A DNA stretch of 64,000 nucleotides. Origin: an uncultured Flavobacteriaceae bacterium. Its GTDB lineage: Bacteria > Bacteroidota > Bacteroidia > Flavobacteriales > Flavobacteriaceae. The notes beneath the pieces are model-generated. The model searched no databases. It worked only from the letters and a program-made list of their open reading frames with translations, and was not told the DNA's origin. This document shows, piece by piece, positions 33,842 to 42,083 of this stretch. Numbering within the stretch: the stretch's first letter is position 1; every line of letters starts with the position of its first letter. Location: NCBI GenBank assembly GCA_913065125.1, contig CAJYAG010000001.1:62001-126000 (forward strand), given 5' to 3'. Made by a program: the position numbers and the translations under genes.

Positions 33842-36007
33842 ATGAGAAAGATATTGTTTTACACTACAGCATTTAGCCTTATTTTTGCAAGCGCTTGTAA
33901 AAACGACTCCATGAATACGAAAGATATTACACCACCAATTGCAGATAAGATTCCTACAGAAATTGAAATGCACGGTGATATTAGAATTGACAATTATTTT
34001 TGGATGCGTTTGTCTGATCAGCAAAAAAACGCTAAAATAAAAGACGAACAAACTACTAAAGTTCTCGATTATTTAAACGCAGAAAACCATTATTACGACC
34101 AAATAACGTCTCATACAAATAACTTTCAGGCATCTTTATTCGAAGAAATGAAAGCTCGAATTAAAGAAGATGACGAATCTGTTCCGTATAAAAAGAACGG
34201 CTATTTTTACATCACAAAATTTGAAATAGGTCAACAATACCCAGTTTATACTCGTAAAAAAGGATCTTTAGACGCCAAAGAAGAATTGTTATTTGATGTA
34301 AATGAATTGGCAAAAGGACACGAATATTTTCAATTAGGCGGGTTAAACATAAGCCCAAATAACGAGTTGGCAGCTTTTTCTGTTGACACAGTTAGCAGAA
34401 GACAATATGTAATTCATGTTAAAAATTTAAAAACTGGAGAAGTATATAAAGATGCAATTACCAATACAAATGGTGGATCGGTTTGGGCAAACGATAATAA
34501 AACCTTGTTTTATACCAAAAAAGATCCTGTTTCTTTAAGAAGTTATAAAATTTATAAACATGTTTTAGGAACTGATGCATCTGAAGATGTAGAGATTTTT
34601 CATGAAAGCGATGACACCTTTAGCACTTTTGTAACCAAATCAAAATCAAATAAATACATCATCATTAGTTCGTATAGTACGGTTTCTTCCGAATATCAAT
34701 TTTTAGATGCAGACACACCAAATGATACGCCTCAAATCATTCAGAAAAGAGAGCGTAATTTAGAATACGATATTGCACATTATAAGAATCATTTTTACAT
34801 AAGAACTAATAAAGACGGAGCAACAAACTTTAAGTTGATGAAAACTCCGGTTACAAAAACATCACAAGAAAATTGGATAGATGTAATTCCGCACAGAGAA
34901 GATACTTTGCTAGAAGACATGTCTATTTATAAAGAATATTTGGTTTTAGAAGAACGCACAAATGGTTTGAACAATGTAAGAATTATGCGTTGGGACAATA
35001 CCAAAGATTATTATTTACCTTTTGATGAAGAAACGTATTCGGTTGGTGTTTATGCAAATCCAGATTTTGACACGAATATAATTCGTTATTCATACAATTC
35101 AATGACAACACCTAGTTCTGTGATTGATTTTAACATGGATGACAAATCAAAAGAAATCAAAAAAGAACAGGAAGTTCTTGGTGGTACATTTGATAAAAAA
35201 AATTATACAAGCAAACGTATTTGGGTGCCAACAAGAGATGGTAAAAAAGTAGCTGTTTCTTTGGTGTACAGAAAAGATACAAAACTAAATGAAGACACTC
35301 CGTTGTTATTATATGCCTATGGTTCTTACGGCGCAACGGTTCCAGACGGATTTAGCACAGTGCGATTAAGTTTGTTAGACAGAGGATTTGTGTACGCTTT
35401 AGCGCATATTAGAGGAAGCGAATATTTAGGTAGAAATTGGTACGAAGACGGAAAGTTATTACACAAGAAAAACACTTTTAACGATTTTGTAGATTGTTCT
35501 AAATTCTTAATAGAAAACAACTATACATCAGCAAAACACTTATACGCAATGGGCGGATCTGCTGGCGGATTGTTAATGGGAGCAATTGTAAATATGAACC
35601 CAGAATTGTACAACGGAATTATAGCGCAAGTTCCTTTTGTAGATGTAATTTCTACAATGTTAGATGAAAGTATTCCGTTAACAACCGGTGAATTTGACGA
35701 ATGGGGAAATCCGAAGGATAAAGAATATTACGAGTACATAAAAAGTTACTCGCCTTACGATCAAGTAAAAGCAAAAGCATATCCAAATATGTTAATTACA
35801 ACAGGGTATTGGGATAGTCAAGTGCAGTATTGGGAACCTGCAAAATGGGTTGCAAAATTAAGAGAATACAAAACAGATGATAACATTCTGTTATTACATA
35901 CAAATATGGAGGCTGGTCATGGCGGAGCATCAGGAAGATTTAATGCTTTAAAAGAAGTTGCCAAAGAATATGCGTTTATGTTAGATTTAGAGAATAAAAT
36001 TGAATAA
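33842..36007 (+). CDS. ptrB: S9A oligopeptidase (oligopeptidase B/prolyl oligopeptidase type), lipoprotein
   Basis: A 721-residue protein. An N-terminal lipoprotein signal (LIFASAC, Cys19) precedes a seven-blade propeller and an alpha/beta hydrolase domain. The nucleophile Ser573 lies in GGSAGG (571-576); the acid is probably the Asp of [15 protein letters not shown] and the base the His of [12 protein letters not shown]. The opening ([26 protein letters not shown]) and the end fit oligopeptidase B, which cuts small peptides after basic residues, here in the envelope. It overlaps the next gene by one base (TAATG). Confidence 0.9.
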   Translation: MRKILFYTTAFSLIFASACKNDSMNTKDITPPIADKIPTEIEMHGDIRIDNYFWMRLSDQQKNAKIKDEQTTKVLDYLNAENHYYDQITSHTNNFQASLFEEMKARIKEDDESVPYKKNGYFYITKFEIGQQYPVYTRKKGSLDAKEELLFDVNELAKGHEYFQLGGLNISPNNELAAFSVDTVSRRQYVIHVKNLKTGEVYKDAITNTNGGSVWANDNKTLFYTKKDPVSLRSYKIYKHVLGTDASEDVEIFHESDDTFSTFVTKSKSNKYIIISSYSTVSSEYQFLDADTPNDTPQIIQKRERNLEYDIAHYKNHFYIRTNKDGATNFKLMKTPVTKTSQENWIDVIPHREDTLLEDMSIYKEYLVLEERTNGLNNVRIMRWDNTKDYYLPFDEETYSVGVYANPDFDTNIIRYSYNSMTTPSSVIDFNMDDKSKEIKKEQEVLGGTFDKKNYTSKRIWVPTRDGKKVAVSLVYRKDTKLNEDTPLLLYAYGSYGATVPDGFSTVRLSLLDRGFVYALAHIRGSEYLGRNWYEDGKLLHKKNTFNDFVDCSKFLIENNYTSAKHLYAMGGSAGGLLMGAIVNMNPELYNGIIAQVPFVDVISTMLDESIPLTTGEFDEWGNPKDKEYYEYIKSYSPYDQVKAKAYPNMLITTGYWDSQVQYWEPAKWVAKLREYKTDDNILLLHTNMEAGHGGASGRFNALKEVAKEYAFMLDLENKIE

Positions 36008-37005
36008 TGACAAGGAATCAAGAAACAAATAAAAATATCTTAGAACTCGTTGGGCAAACGCCAATGGTTCAGTTAAACAACATTACAAATCACTTAAAAG
36101 GTTCTTATTTTGCAAAATTAGAATCGTTCAATCCTGGCCATTCTGCAAAAGACCGAATAGCAACGTATATTATAGAAAATGCAGAGAAAAAAGGGATTCT
36201 AAAACCAGGAAACACTATTGTAGAAACAACTTCTGGTAACACTGGTTTTTCGTTGGCAATGATTTCTATGGTAAAAGGCTACAAATGTATTTTGGCAGTA
36301 AGTTCTAAAACATCACAAGATAAAATAGACATGTTAAAAATAATGGGAGCAGAAGTGCATTTATGTCCTGCAAATGTTGCTGCAGACGATCCTCGTTCGT
36401 ATTATGAAGTCGCAAAAAGAATCCATAAAGAAACTCCGAATTCAATTTACATCAACCAATATTTTAACGAATTAAATAGCGAAGCACATTACCATTCTAC
36501 AGGTCCAGAAATTTGGAAACAAACCGAAGGAAAAGTAACGCATGTTGTTGTTGCAAGCGGAACAGGAGGAACCATCTCTGGAATAGGACGGTATTTAAAA
36601 GAACAAAATACGGCTATTAAAGTTTTAGGAGTTGATGCTTATGGATCAATTTTAAAAGGATTTCACGAAACTGGAGAAATAGACGAAGATGATATTTATC
36701 CATACAGAATAGAAGGTTTGGGTAAAAATTTAATTCCGACTGCAACCGATTTTGATATTATAGATGACTACGAAAAAGTAACAGACAAAGAAGCTGCACT
36801 TAAAGCAAGAGAAATTATCATTAAAGAAGGTATTTTTTCGGGCTATACTAGTGGCGCTGTAATGCAAGCTGCAATTCAGTACAACGATAAAAATATGTTT
36901 GCAAATAACAGTGTTGTGGTATTGGTTTTTCCAGATCACGGATCTAGATATATGAATAAAATTTACAGTGATTCTTGGATGCAGCAACAAGGATTTTTAG
37001 AGTAG
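36007..37005 (+). CDS. Cysteine-synthase-like PLP enzyme; possible cysteate synthase
   Basis: A 332-residue fold-type II PLP enzyme. The internal-aldimine lysine is Lys48 in [21 protein letters not shown] binds the substrate carboxylate and [13 protein letters not shown] holds the phosphate. Normal members make cysteine from an activated serine and sulfide. It is coupled to the peptidase upstream and is followed 84 bp later by an alpha-oxoamine synthase. In sulfonolipid producers a beta-substitution enzyme of this class makes cysteate from an activated serine and sulfite, so that role is possible here. Ordinary CysK/CysM activity cannot be excluded. Confidence 0.78.
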   Translation: MTRNQETNKNILELVGQTPMVQLNNITNHLKGSYFAKLESFNPGHSAKDRIATYIIENAEKKGILKPGNTIVETTSGNTGFSLAMISMVKGYKCILAVSSKTSQDKIDMLKIMGAEVHLCPANVAADDPRSYYEVAKRIHKETPNSIYINQYFNELNSEAHYHSTGPEIWKQTEGKVTHVVVASGTGGTISGIGRYLKEQNTAIKVLGVDAYGSILKGFHETGEIDEDDIYPYRIEGLGKNLIPTATDFDIIDDYEKVTDKEAALKAREIIIKEGIFSGYTSGAVMQAAIQYNDKNMFANNSVVVLVFPDHGSRYMNKIYSDSWMQQQGFLE

Positions 37006-37089
37006 TTGTAGTTATATAGATGCATATTAATTTGATTTACTGCCAAAAAAGCGGTTAATTTGCACTCTCAATTTTGAAGATAAAAACAC

Positions 37090-38343
37090 ATGACGAAAGA
37101 TTTATTTGAAAGAATAAAAGGTGATAAAGGACCATTAGGAAAATGGGCTGATAAAGCGGAAGGGTATTATGTTTTTCCTAAGTTAGAAGGACCTATTTCG
37201 AACAGAATGTCATTTAACGGAAAGAAAGTTATTACGTGGAGTATTAACGATTACTTAGGATTGGCAAATCACCCAGAAGTGTTAAAAGTGGATGGAGAAG
37301 CGGCTAGAGAATACGGAATGGCGTATCCGATGGGCGCAAGAATGATGTCTGGTCATACTGTTTTTCATGAGCAATTAGAAAAAGAATGTGCAGAATTTGT
37401 TGAGAAAGAAGCTGCTTATTTGGTAAACTTTGGATATCAAGGAATGGTTTCTGCAATTGATGCATTGGTTACTAAAAACGATATCATTGTATACGATATG
37501 GATACGCACGCTTGTATTATTGACGGTGTTCGTTTGCATGCAGGAAAACGCTTTGTGTACAAACACAACGATATGGCAAGTTTTGAAAAAAACTTACAAC
37601 GTGCAACTAAAATGGCTGATACAAATGGAGGCGGAATTTTAGTGATTTCTGAAGGTGTTTTTGGAATGCGTGGAGAACAAGGGCGTTTAAAAGAAATTGT
37701 TGCTTTAAAAGAAAAATACAACTTCCGTTTGTTAGTTGATGATGCTCATGGTTTTGGTACTTTAGGGAAAGACGGTAAAGGAACTGGATTTGAGCAAGGT
37801 GTGCAAGACGGAATTGATGTTTATTTTGCCACTTTTGCAAAATCGATGGCAGGAATCGGAGCTTTCTTTGCGGCCGATAAAGATATTATACAGTATTTAC
37901 AATACAATATGCGTTCTCAAATGTTTGCAAAATCATTACCAATGGCAATGGTTAAAGGAGCATTAAAACGTTTAGATATGTTGCGTACAATGCCAGAGTT
38001 AAAAACAAAACTTTGGGAAAACACCAATGCTTTACAAAGTGGTTTAAGAAATGCTGGTTTTGATTTAGGAACTACACAAACCTGTATAACACCAGTGTTT
38101 TTAAAAGGAGAAATTCCTGAAGCAATGGCAATGGTAAATGATTTACGTGAAAATTACGGAATCTTTTGTTCTATCGTTGTGTATCCAGTTATTCCTAAAG
38201 GATTGATCATCTTAAGATTGATTCCGACTGCTACCCATACACAAGATGACATTGATGAAACCATTGCAGCATTTTCTGGAATTAGAACCAAATTAGAAAA
38301 CGGAACTTACAAAAAGATTGCTGCTTCTATTATGGAAGAGTAG
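37090..38343 (+). CDS. Alpha-oxoamine synthase (serine palmitoyltransferase / cysteate acyltransferase type)
   Basis: A 417-residue PLP enzyme of the AOS family: TWSINDYLGLANHP, SGHTVFHEQLE, DDAHGFGTLG (217-226) and the PLP lysine Lys251 in ATFAKSMAGIGAF. It condenses an amino acid with an acyl-CoA or acyl-ACP. In Bacteroidota this length and N-terminus (FERIKGDKGPLGKWADKAEG) belong to serine palmitoyltransferase-like enzymes that make sphingolipids or the sulfonolipid capnine. The cysteine-synthase-like gene upstream favours the capnine route. 2-amino-3-ketobutyrate CoA ligase is the main alternative. Confidence 0.82.
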   Translation: MTKDLFERIKGDKGPLGKWADKAEGYYVFPKLEGPISNRMSFNGKKVITWSINDYLGLANHPEVLKVDGEAAREYGMAYPMGARMMSGHTVFHEQLEKECAEFVEKEAAYLVNFGYQGMVSAIDALVTKNDIIVYDMDTHACIIDGVRLHAGKRFVYKHNDMASFEKNLQRATKMADTNGGGILVISEGVFGMRGEQGRLKEIVALKEKYNFRLLVDDAHGFGTLGKDGKGTGFEQGVQDGIDVYFATFAKSMAGIGAFFAADKDIIQYLQYNMRSQMFAKSLPMAMVKGALKRLDMLRTMPELKTKLWENTNALQSGLRNAGFDLGTTQTCITPVFLKGEIPEAMAMVNDLRENYGIFCSIVVYPVIPKGLIILRLIPTATHTQDDIDETIAAFSGIRTKLENGTYKKIAASIMEE

Positions 38344-38456
38344 CTCTATTTACAGCGCTTTTTTAATACGTTAAAATGATGAGTAAAACCATGTTTCTCT
38401 TTGAGTTTTGCATTGATTTTTTTTAAAAAGGACTAATTTGTCCGTTAAATAATTCT

Positions 38457-38464
38457 TAACTTTG
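38457..38464 (+). promoter_or_regulatory. Probable -7 box of the lplA promoter
   Basis: TAACTTTG matches TAnnTTTG and lies 27 bp before the ATG of lplA. A TTTG occurs 16 bp upstream (38437-38440), closer than the usual 19-21 bp. Confidence 0.55.
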
Positions 38465-38491
38465 TTCCTTTAAATTTAAACTTTTCTACAC

Positions 38492-39502
38492 ATGATATTT
38501 ATAGAAAATGAAGGAAATACCAATCCAAGATTAAATCTTGCTTTGGAAGAATATGTACTCCGAAACTTTGATAAACAAGCTGATTATTTATTGTTTTATA
38601 TCAACGAACCTTCTATCATTATTGGTAGAAGTCAAAACACCTTAGAAGAAATTAATCACGAATATGTAGAAAAAAATAATCTTCATGTAGTGCGAAGAAT
38701 TTCTGGCGGCGGAGCGGTTTATCACGATAATGGAAACCTAAATTTTAGTTTTATCACCAATCACGATGTTAAAAGCTTAAACAATTTTAAAAAATTTACA
38801 GAACCGGTCATCAGTTCGCTTTCAAAAATTGGAGTAGAAGCAGAGCTGAAAGGTAGAAATGATATTCTTGTAGATGATAAAAAAATTTCTGGAACCGCTC
38901 AGTTTTCAACAGGAAAAAGAATGGTGAGTCACGGAACTCTTTTGTTTGATACAGATCTTAATGAAGTTGGCAATGCGCTTCAAGTAAAGATGAGTAAAAT
39001 CATTTCTAAAGGACACAAATCTGTGCGTAGCAGAGTTGCAAATATTAGCGAATATCTTAACAATCCGATGAAAATAGAAGAATTTAGAGCACTTTTATTA
39101 GAAGGTTTGTATGCAGAAAGAGAAGCTTTTGAAACCTACCATTTAACGGAAGAAGAATGGAAAGCTGTCCATCAATTAAAAGAAGAAAAATACGATTCTT
39201 GGGATTGGAACTATGGGCGTTCTCCAAAGTTTAACATTCAGCGAAGCAAACGTTTTCCTGTGGGAGAAATTGATGTAAGAATGTTTGTAGAGAAAGGATA
39301 TTTAACAGAACTTAAAATTTTTGGAGATTTCTTCGGAAAAGAACCATTAGAAACTATAGAAAATCTTTTAATTGGCGTTGCGTACGACAAGGAAGAAATT
39401 ATAAAAAAGTTAGCCAACATTAACGTAGAAGACTATTTTGGTAATATTACAAAATCAGAATTTATTGAGTTGTTATATGGCGCTGATGAGGTAAAAGAAT
39501 AA
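38492..39502 (+). CDS. lplA: Lipoate-protein ligase A
   Basis: A 336-residue protein with a complete catalytic domain: NPRLNLALEEYVLRN, IIGRSQNTLEEIN, VRRISGGGAVYHDNGNLNFSF and KISGTAQ (the reactive lysine), then the accessory C-terminal domain (about 250-336: WNYGRSPKFNIQRSKRFPVGEIDV). It activates free lipoate and attaches it to E2 subunits and the GcvH protein. It has its own promoter box and is followed by an unrelated unknown gene. Confidence 0.94.
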   Translation: MIFIENEGNTNPRLNLALEEYVLRNFDKQADYLLFYINEPSIIIGRSQNTLEEINHEYVEKNNLHVVRRISGGGAVYHDNGNLNFSFITNHDVKSLNNFKKFTEPVISSLSKIGVEAELKGRNDILVDDKKISGTAQFSTGKRMVSHGTLLFDTDLNEVGNALQVKMSKIISKGHKSVRSRVANISEYLNNPMKIEEFRALLLEGLYAEREAFETYHLTEEEWKAVHQLKEEKYDSWDWNYGRSPKFNIQRSKRFPVGEIDVRMFVEKGYLTELKIFGDFFGKEPLETIENLLIGVAYDKEEIIKKLANINVEDYFGNITKSEFIELLYGADEVKE

Positions 39503-39503
39503 G

Positions 39504-39511
39504 TATCTTTG
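39504..39511 (+). promoter_or_regulatory. Probable -7 box for the 39535 gene
   Basis: TATCTTTG matches TAnnTTTG; it begins right after the lplA stop and lies 23 bp before the next ATG, so the downstream gene may be transcribed on its own. Confidence 0.55.
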
Positions 39512-39534
39512 CAAAAAAATAAATCCAAATAATT

Positions 39535-40509
39535 ATGTCCCAATCACTTTATAATCCTTTTAAAGAATTGATTTTCGACGAACATTTCTGTTTTCTAACA
39601 GGAGTTTTAACAACCGAAAGCATGACCGTTTTTCCGAAATGGTTGATGGATCATTTTAAATTTGGTAATGAAAAAATTGAGATGATGGACAAAGCGAAAT
39701 CATATCATTATGAAGATCTTAGATTGCCGTGTTCTGTTGAAGTAAAAAATGCTTTCGAAGCACTAGATGTTAAGATTAAGGCCGCATATAAAAAAGGTTT
39801 TGAAGGAATGGACGCTTTGGATGTAGAACTACTTTTTCAATGGATAGGTAGAATGGTGTATGGCTTGTTGTATTACGAAATGATATACGAAAGGGATACC
39901 CAACTTGCGCAAGACAAAGAATTTGCCGTTGCCGATGTTCTTAAAGAGCGTTTTGGGAATTTCCATTTGATGTTGCAATCTGTTGTAAAACCAATTTCTT
40001 TTGTTGGGCAAAAACCGTGGAGCATTGCTGTTTTTCCGCTTAAATATTCTACAGATATTTTTAGCTATCGCGACGATCCTATCAATTTAATGTTTTCGTT
40101 TGGAGTAAATGGTTTTGGTTTTATTGCCTGTTTGCAAGACAACGGAATTCTCGGAGAAAAGCACAAAGAAATTCTCGATAAAATGAAAGGACACGTGTTG
40201 CATCCTGTGCAGTTTGAAGAATTGTATGCCCGTTTTCATTATTCAGATTATATCTTACAACACCAACCAGAATATAACGTTGAAAGCATAGACGAACACA
40301 TTAGCATAGCAATTAAAAACAACGGAGTGCAACCTGTTTTTGGTTTTTGGGACGAGAATATATTTGCGCAATTGCTTTCTAATTATTGGCAAGTGTACGG
40401 AATTGAAAAAGAAGATATTATTCAATTTCAAAAGCCGCCAGTAAGTTTTCTAGAAAACCCGTATTCTAAAGATTTTATACAACCAGAAGCTATTAATTTG
40501 CCTTTTTAA
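39535..40509 (+). CDS. Conserved hypothetical protein, 324 residues
   Basis: A soluble protein with no signal peptide or membrane segment. It begins MSQSLYNPFKELIFDEHFCFLTG and contains regions rich in aromatic residues (LLFQWIGRMVYGLLYYEMIYERD, FHYSDYILQHQPEYNVESI). No catalytic or binding motif was recognised. Its composition and own promoter box indicate a real gene, probably conserved in Flavobacteriia. A fold-back element begins at its stop codon. Confidence 0.65.
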   Translation: MSQSLYNPFKELIFDEHFCFLTGVLTTESMTVFPKWLMDHFKFGNEKIEMMDKAKSYHYEDLRLPCSVEVKNAFEALDVKIKAAYKKGFEGMDALDVELLFQWIGRMVYGLLYYEMIYERDTQLAQDKEFAVADVLKERFGNFHLMLQSVVKPISFVGQKPWSIAVFPLKYSTDIFSYRDDPINLMFSFGVNGFGFIACLQDNGILGEKHKEILDKMKGHVLHPVQFEELYARFHYSDYILQHQPEYNVESIDEHISIAIKNNGVQPVFGFWDENIFAQLLSNYWQVYGIEKEDIIQFQKPPVSFLENPYSKDFIQPEAINLPF

Positions 40510-40641
40510 TAACGTGTTTGTGTATGATTTGTTGCGATTTTTAAGCATCTAATTTAGTAAATACAAACCGAATAGAAAATCCGCAAGGATTTTCGTAAGT
40601 AGTCGATAACCAAGCAATTAATTATACACGGTGTTACCTGC
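40508..40641. repeat. Fold-back DNA element at the 3' end of the accessory gene
   Basis: About 134 bp that pairs with itself imperfectly: outer arms TAAC/GTTA (40510-40513 with 40633-40636) and GTGTAT/ATACAC (40520-40525 with 40624-40629), then GATTTGTTGC against GCAATTAATT (7 of 10), and a perfect central hairpin GAAAATCC-GCAA-GGATTTTC (40575-40594). It lies immediately after the stops of the two converging genes at 40509 (+) and 40649 (-). Size and layout resemble integron attC sites, but the end boxes do not fit the attC consensus. Confidence 0.6.
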
Positions 40642-40648
40642 TGGCTTT

Positions 40649-41908
40649 TTATTTGCTCATAAATTTCCCAATAATATCATTCGGCATAGTTGGTGACGAA
40701 TCATCTTTTAAAAGCCCAGTTTCGGCTCGACTAAATAATGCTTGCATAATCAGTTGTTTTTCCTCTTTTTCTACTTTAGAATCTTTTAACAGCGATAGGT
40801 AGAAATAAGTCAAAGTATGTCTTTCCTCACAATCACGAGCCAAATGAAAAGAACTGAACATAACTTTTGTAACCGCTTTTATTGCAAATGCCATAAACGA
40901 TATAAAGGTGATATAGATTATTGACCATCTAATTGCTGCACTTTTATCTCCATTAAAGAACGATTCATAAATTTGCTCTGGTGTTGTCCAAAGCAACTGG
41001 CCTAAAGAGAAAACAACAATTAGAACAAGTCCAACTAAAACTCCTAAAGCAATCCAACCTTGTTTCTTTAATTTTTCGCCTCTTTTTGACCAGTATAAAG
41101 CAGGTTCTTCAAGCTTTAGCTTTTCTTTATAAGTATCTTCGAGTTCTTTTAATCGTTCATCAGATTTGTTGCTAAATTCTTCAAATTCTCCTTTCGTATT
41201 TATAAACCAATCAGAGTATGTTTTTTCTTTATCTTCTTTAAATTCATCTAAAGAAGTGCCAAATCCCTCATACTTCTCTGTACTGTTTTTTAGGTGTTCG
41301 ACAAGTTCACTATCTAATTTTGGTAGACTATTTTGAAAATCATTTCTTAATTTAGACAGAGATGATTTTTCTTTGTTTCTTCTTTCAGTAATTAACGTTG
41401 AGTCTTTTAATGTAAACTCATACGCTAATAAATAACCATTAAAATTATCTTTAACAGCTATGTTTTGGTTTAGATTTCCAGTAAGATATGTATATGCTCC
41501 AATAAATGATTGGGTATGATTCTTATAGACGTCAATTAAAAACTCTGTCTCTGGGCAATCATAAGTGAAGTGAATTCCTGTATGGCTTTGAATTTGATTT
41601 TTTGGATTTCTAAAATGACTGTCTAAATTCGACTCATTTTCTTGACTTCCGTAAGAATTTATAAAACTTATTAGTTGGTTTTCTATAAATTCAAAATGCT
41701 TTTTTGATGCAAGTAATTCATTTGGTAAGTTTTCAGATAATTTTTCCCAACCTTTGATTTGTTGACTTACAAATCGGTGTATATGTCCGAAACCTTTAAA
41801 ATCAAAACTCAAATTAAGATGAGTATACCTCAAGTTGATTTCAACTGAATTGAACCATTTTGTGTTTTTTGTTTCCGATAATATTTTTCTAAATTCAGTT
41901 TGCGTCAT
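40649..41908 (-). CDS. DUF6161-like membrane protein, accessory
   Basis: A 419-residue protein. A long soluble N-terminal region (about 1-270) ending in a coiled coil (NKSDERLKELEDTYKEKLKLEEP) is followed by two membrane helices (about 283-305, WIALGVLVGLVLIVVF; and 328-350, IIYITFISFMAFAIKAV) and a short C-terminal helical domain with RDCEERHTLTYFYLSLL and ALFSRAETGLL. This order matches DUF6161 proteins as I remember them; no known function. It is bracketed by fold-back elements, sits between two core genes, and looks like an inserted gene. A defence or stress role is only a guess. Confidence 0.62.
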   Translation of the reverse strand: MTQTEFRKILSETKNTKWFNSVEINLRYTHLNLSFDFKGFGHIHRFVSQQIKGWEKLSENLPNELLASKKHFEFIENQLISFINSYGSQENESNLDSHFRNPKNQIQSHTGIHFTYDCPETEFLIDVYKNHTQSFIGAYTYLTGNLNQNIAVKDNFNGYLLAYEFTLKDSTLITERRNKEKSSLSKLRNDFQNSLPKLDSELVEHLKNSTEKYEGFGTSLDEFKEDKEKTYSDWFINTKGEFEEFSNKSDERLKELEDTYKEKLKLEEPALYWSKRGEKLKKQGWIALGVLVGLVLIVVFSLGQLLWTTPEQIYESFFNGDKSAAIRWSIIYITFISFMAFAIKAVTKVMFSSFHLARDCEERHTLTYFYLSLLKDSKVEKEEKQLIMQALFSRAETGLLKDDSSPTMPNDIIGKFMSK

Positions 41909-41921
41909 AGTTTTTCAGCTT

Positions 41922-41993
41922 GCAGGTAACTCGTTATAAAGTAACTAAAGCTCTCTTTATCGATTTTTAAATCACGGATAAAACAAGTTACCT
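41922..41993. repeat. Second fold-back element at the 5' side of the accessory gene
   Basis: AGGTAACTCGTT (41924-41935) pairs with AACAAGTTACCT (41982-41993) at 11 of 12 positions; inner arms ATAAAG/CTTTAT (41936-41941 with 41955-41960) and GATTT/AAATC follow. Its GCAGGTAAC start (41922-41930) is the reverse complement of GTTACCTGC at 40633-40641 across the gene. CGATTTTTAA is shared with the other element. Confidence 0.55.
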
Positions 41994-42031
41994 TTTTGTT
42001 TAGCATCTCAAATATAGCAAAATAAAGACAC

Positions 42032-42063
42032 AAAAAAAGCGCCTCCATCATGGAGGCGCTTTT
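42032..42063 (-). terminator. Strong terminator of the DEAD-box helicase gene
   Basis: AAAAGCGCCTCCA (42035-42047) pairs perfectly with TGGAGGCGCTTTT (42051-42063), loop of three, T run on the minus strand. Confidence 0.92.
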
Positions 42064-42083
42064 GTTGTATCGTTTATACTATT

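Noticed and set aside
36007..37005. Naming this gene cysK or cysM
   Set aside because: Motifs fit the whole beta-substitution family; the context suggests a possible cysteate role, so no symbol is given.
40508..40641. Calling the fold-back element a true integron attC site
   Set aside because: The ends do not fit RYYYAAC/GTTRRRY and no integrase gene is in the window, so only attC-like is claimed.
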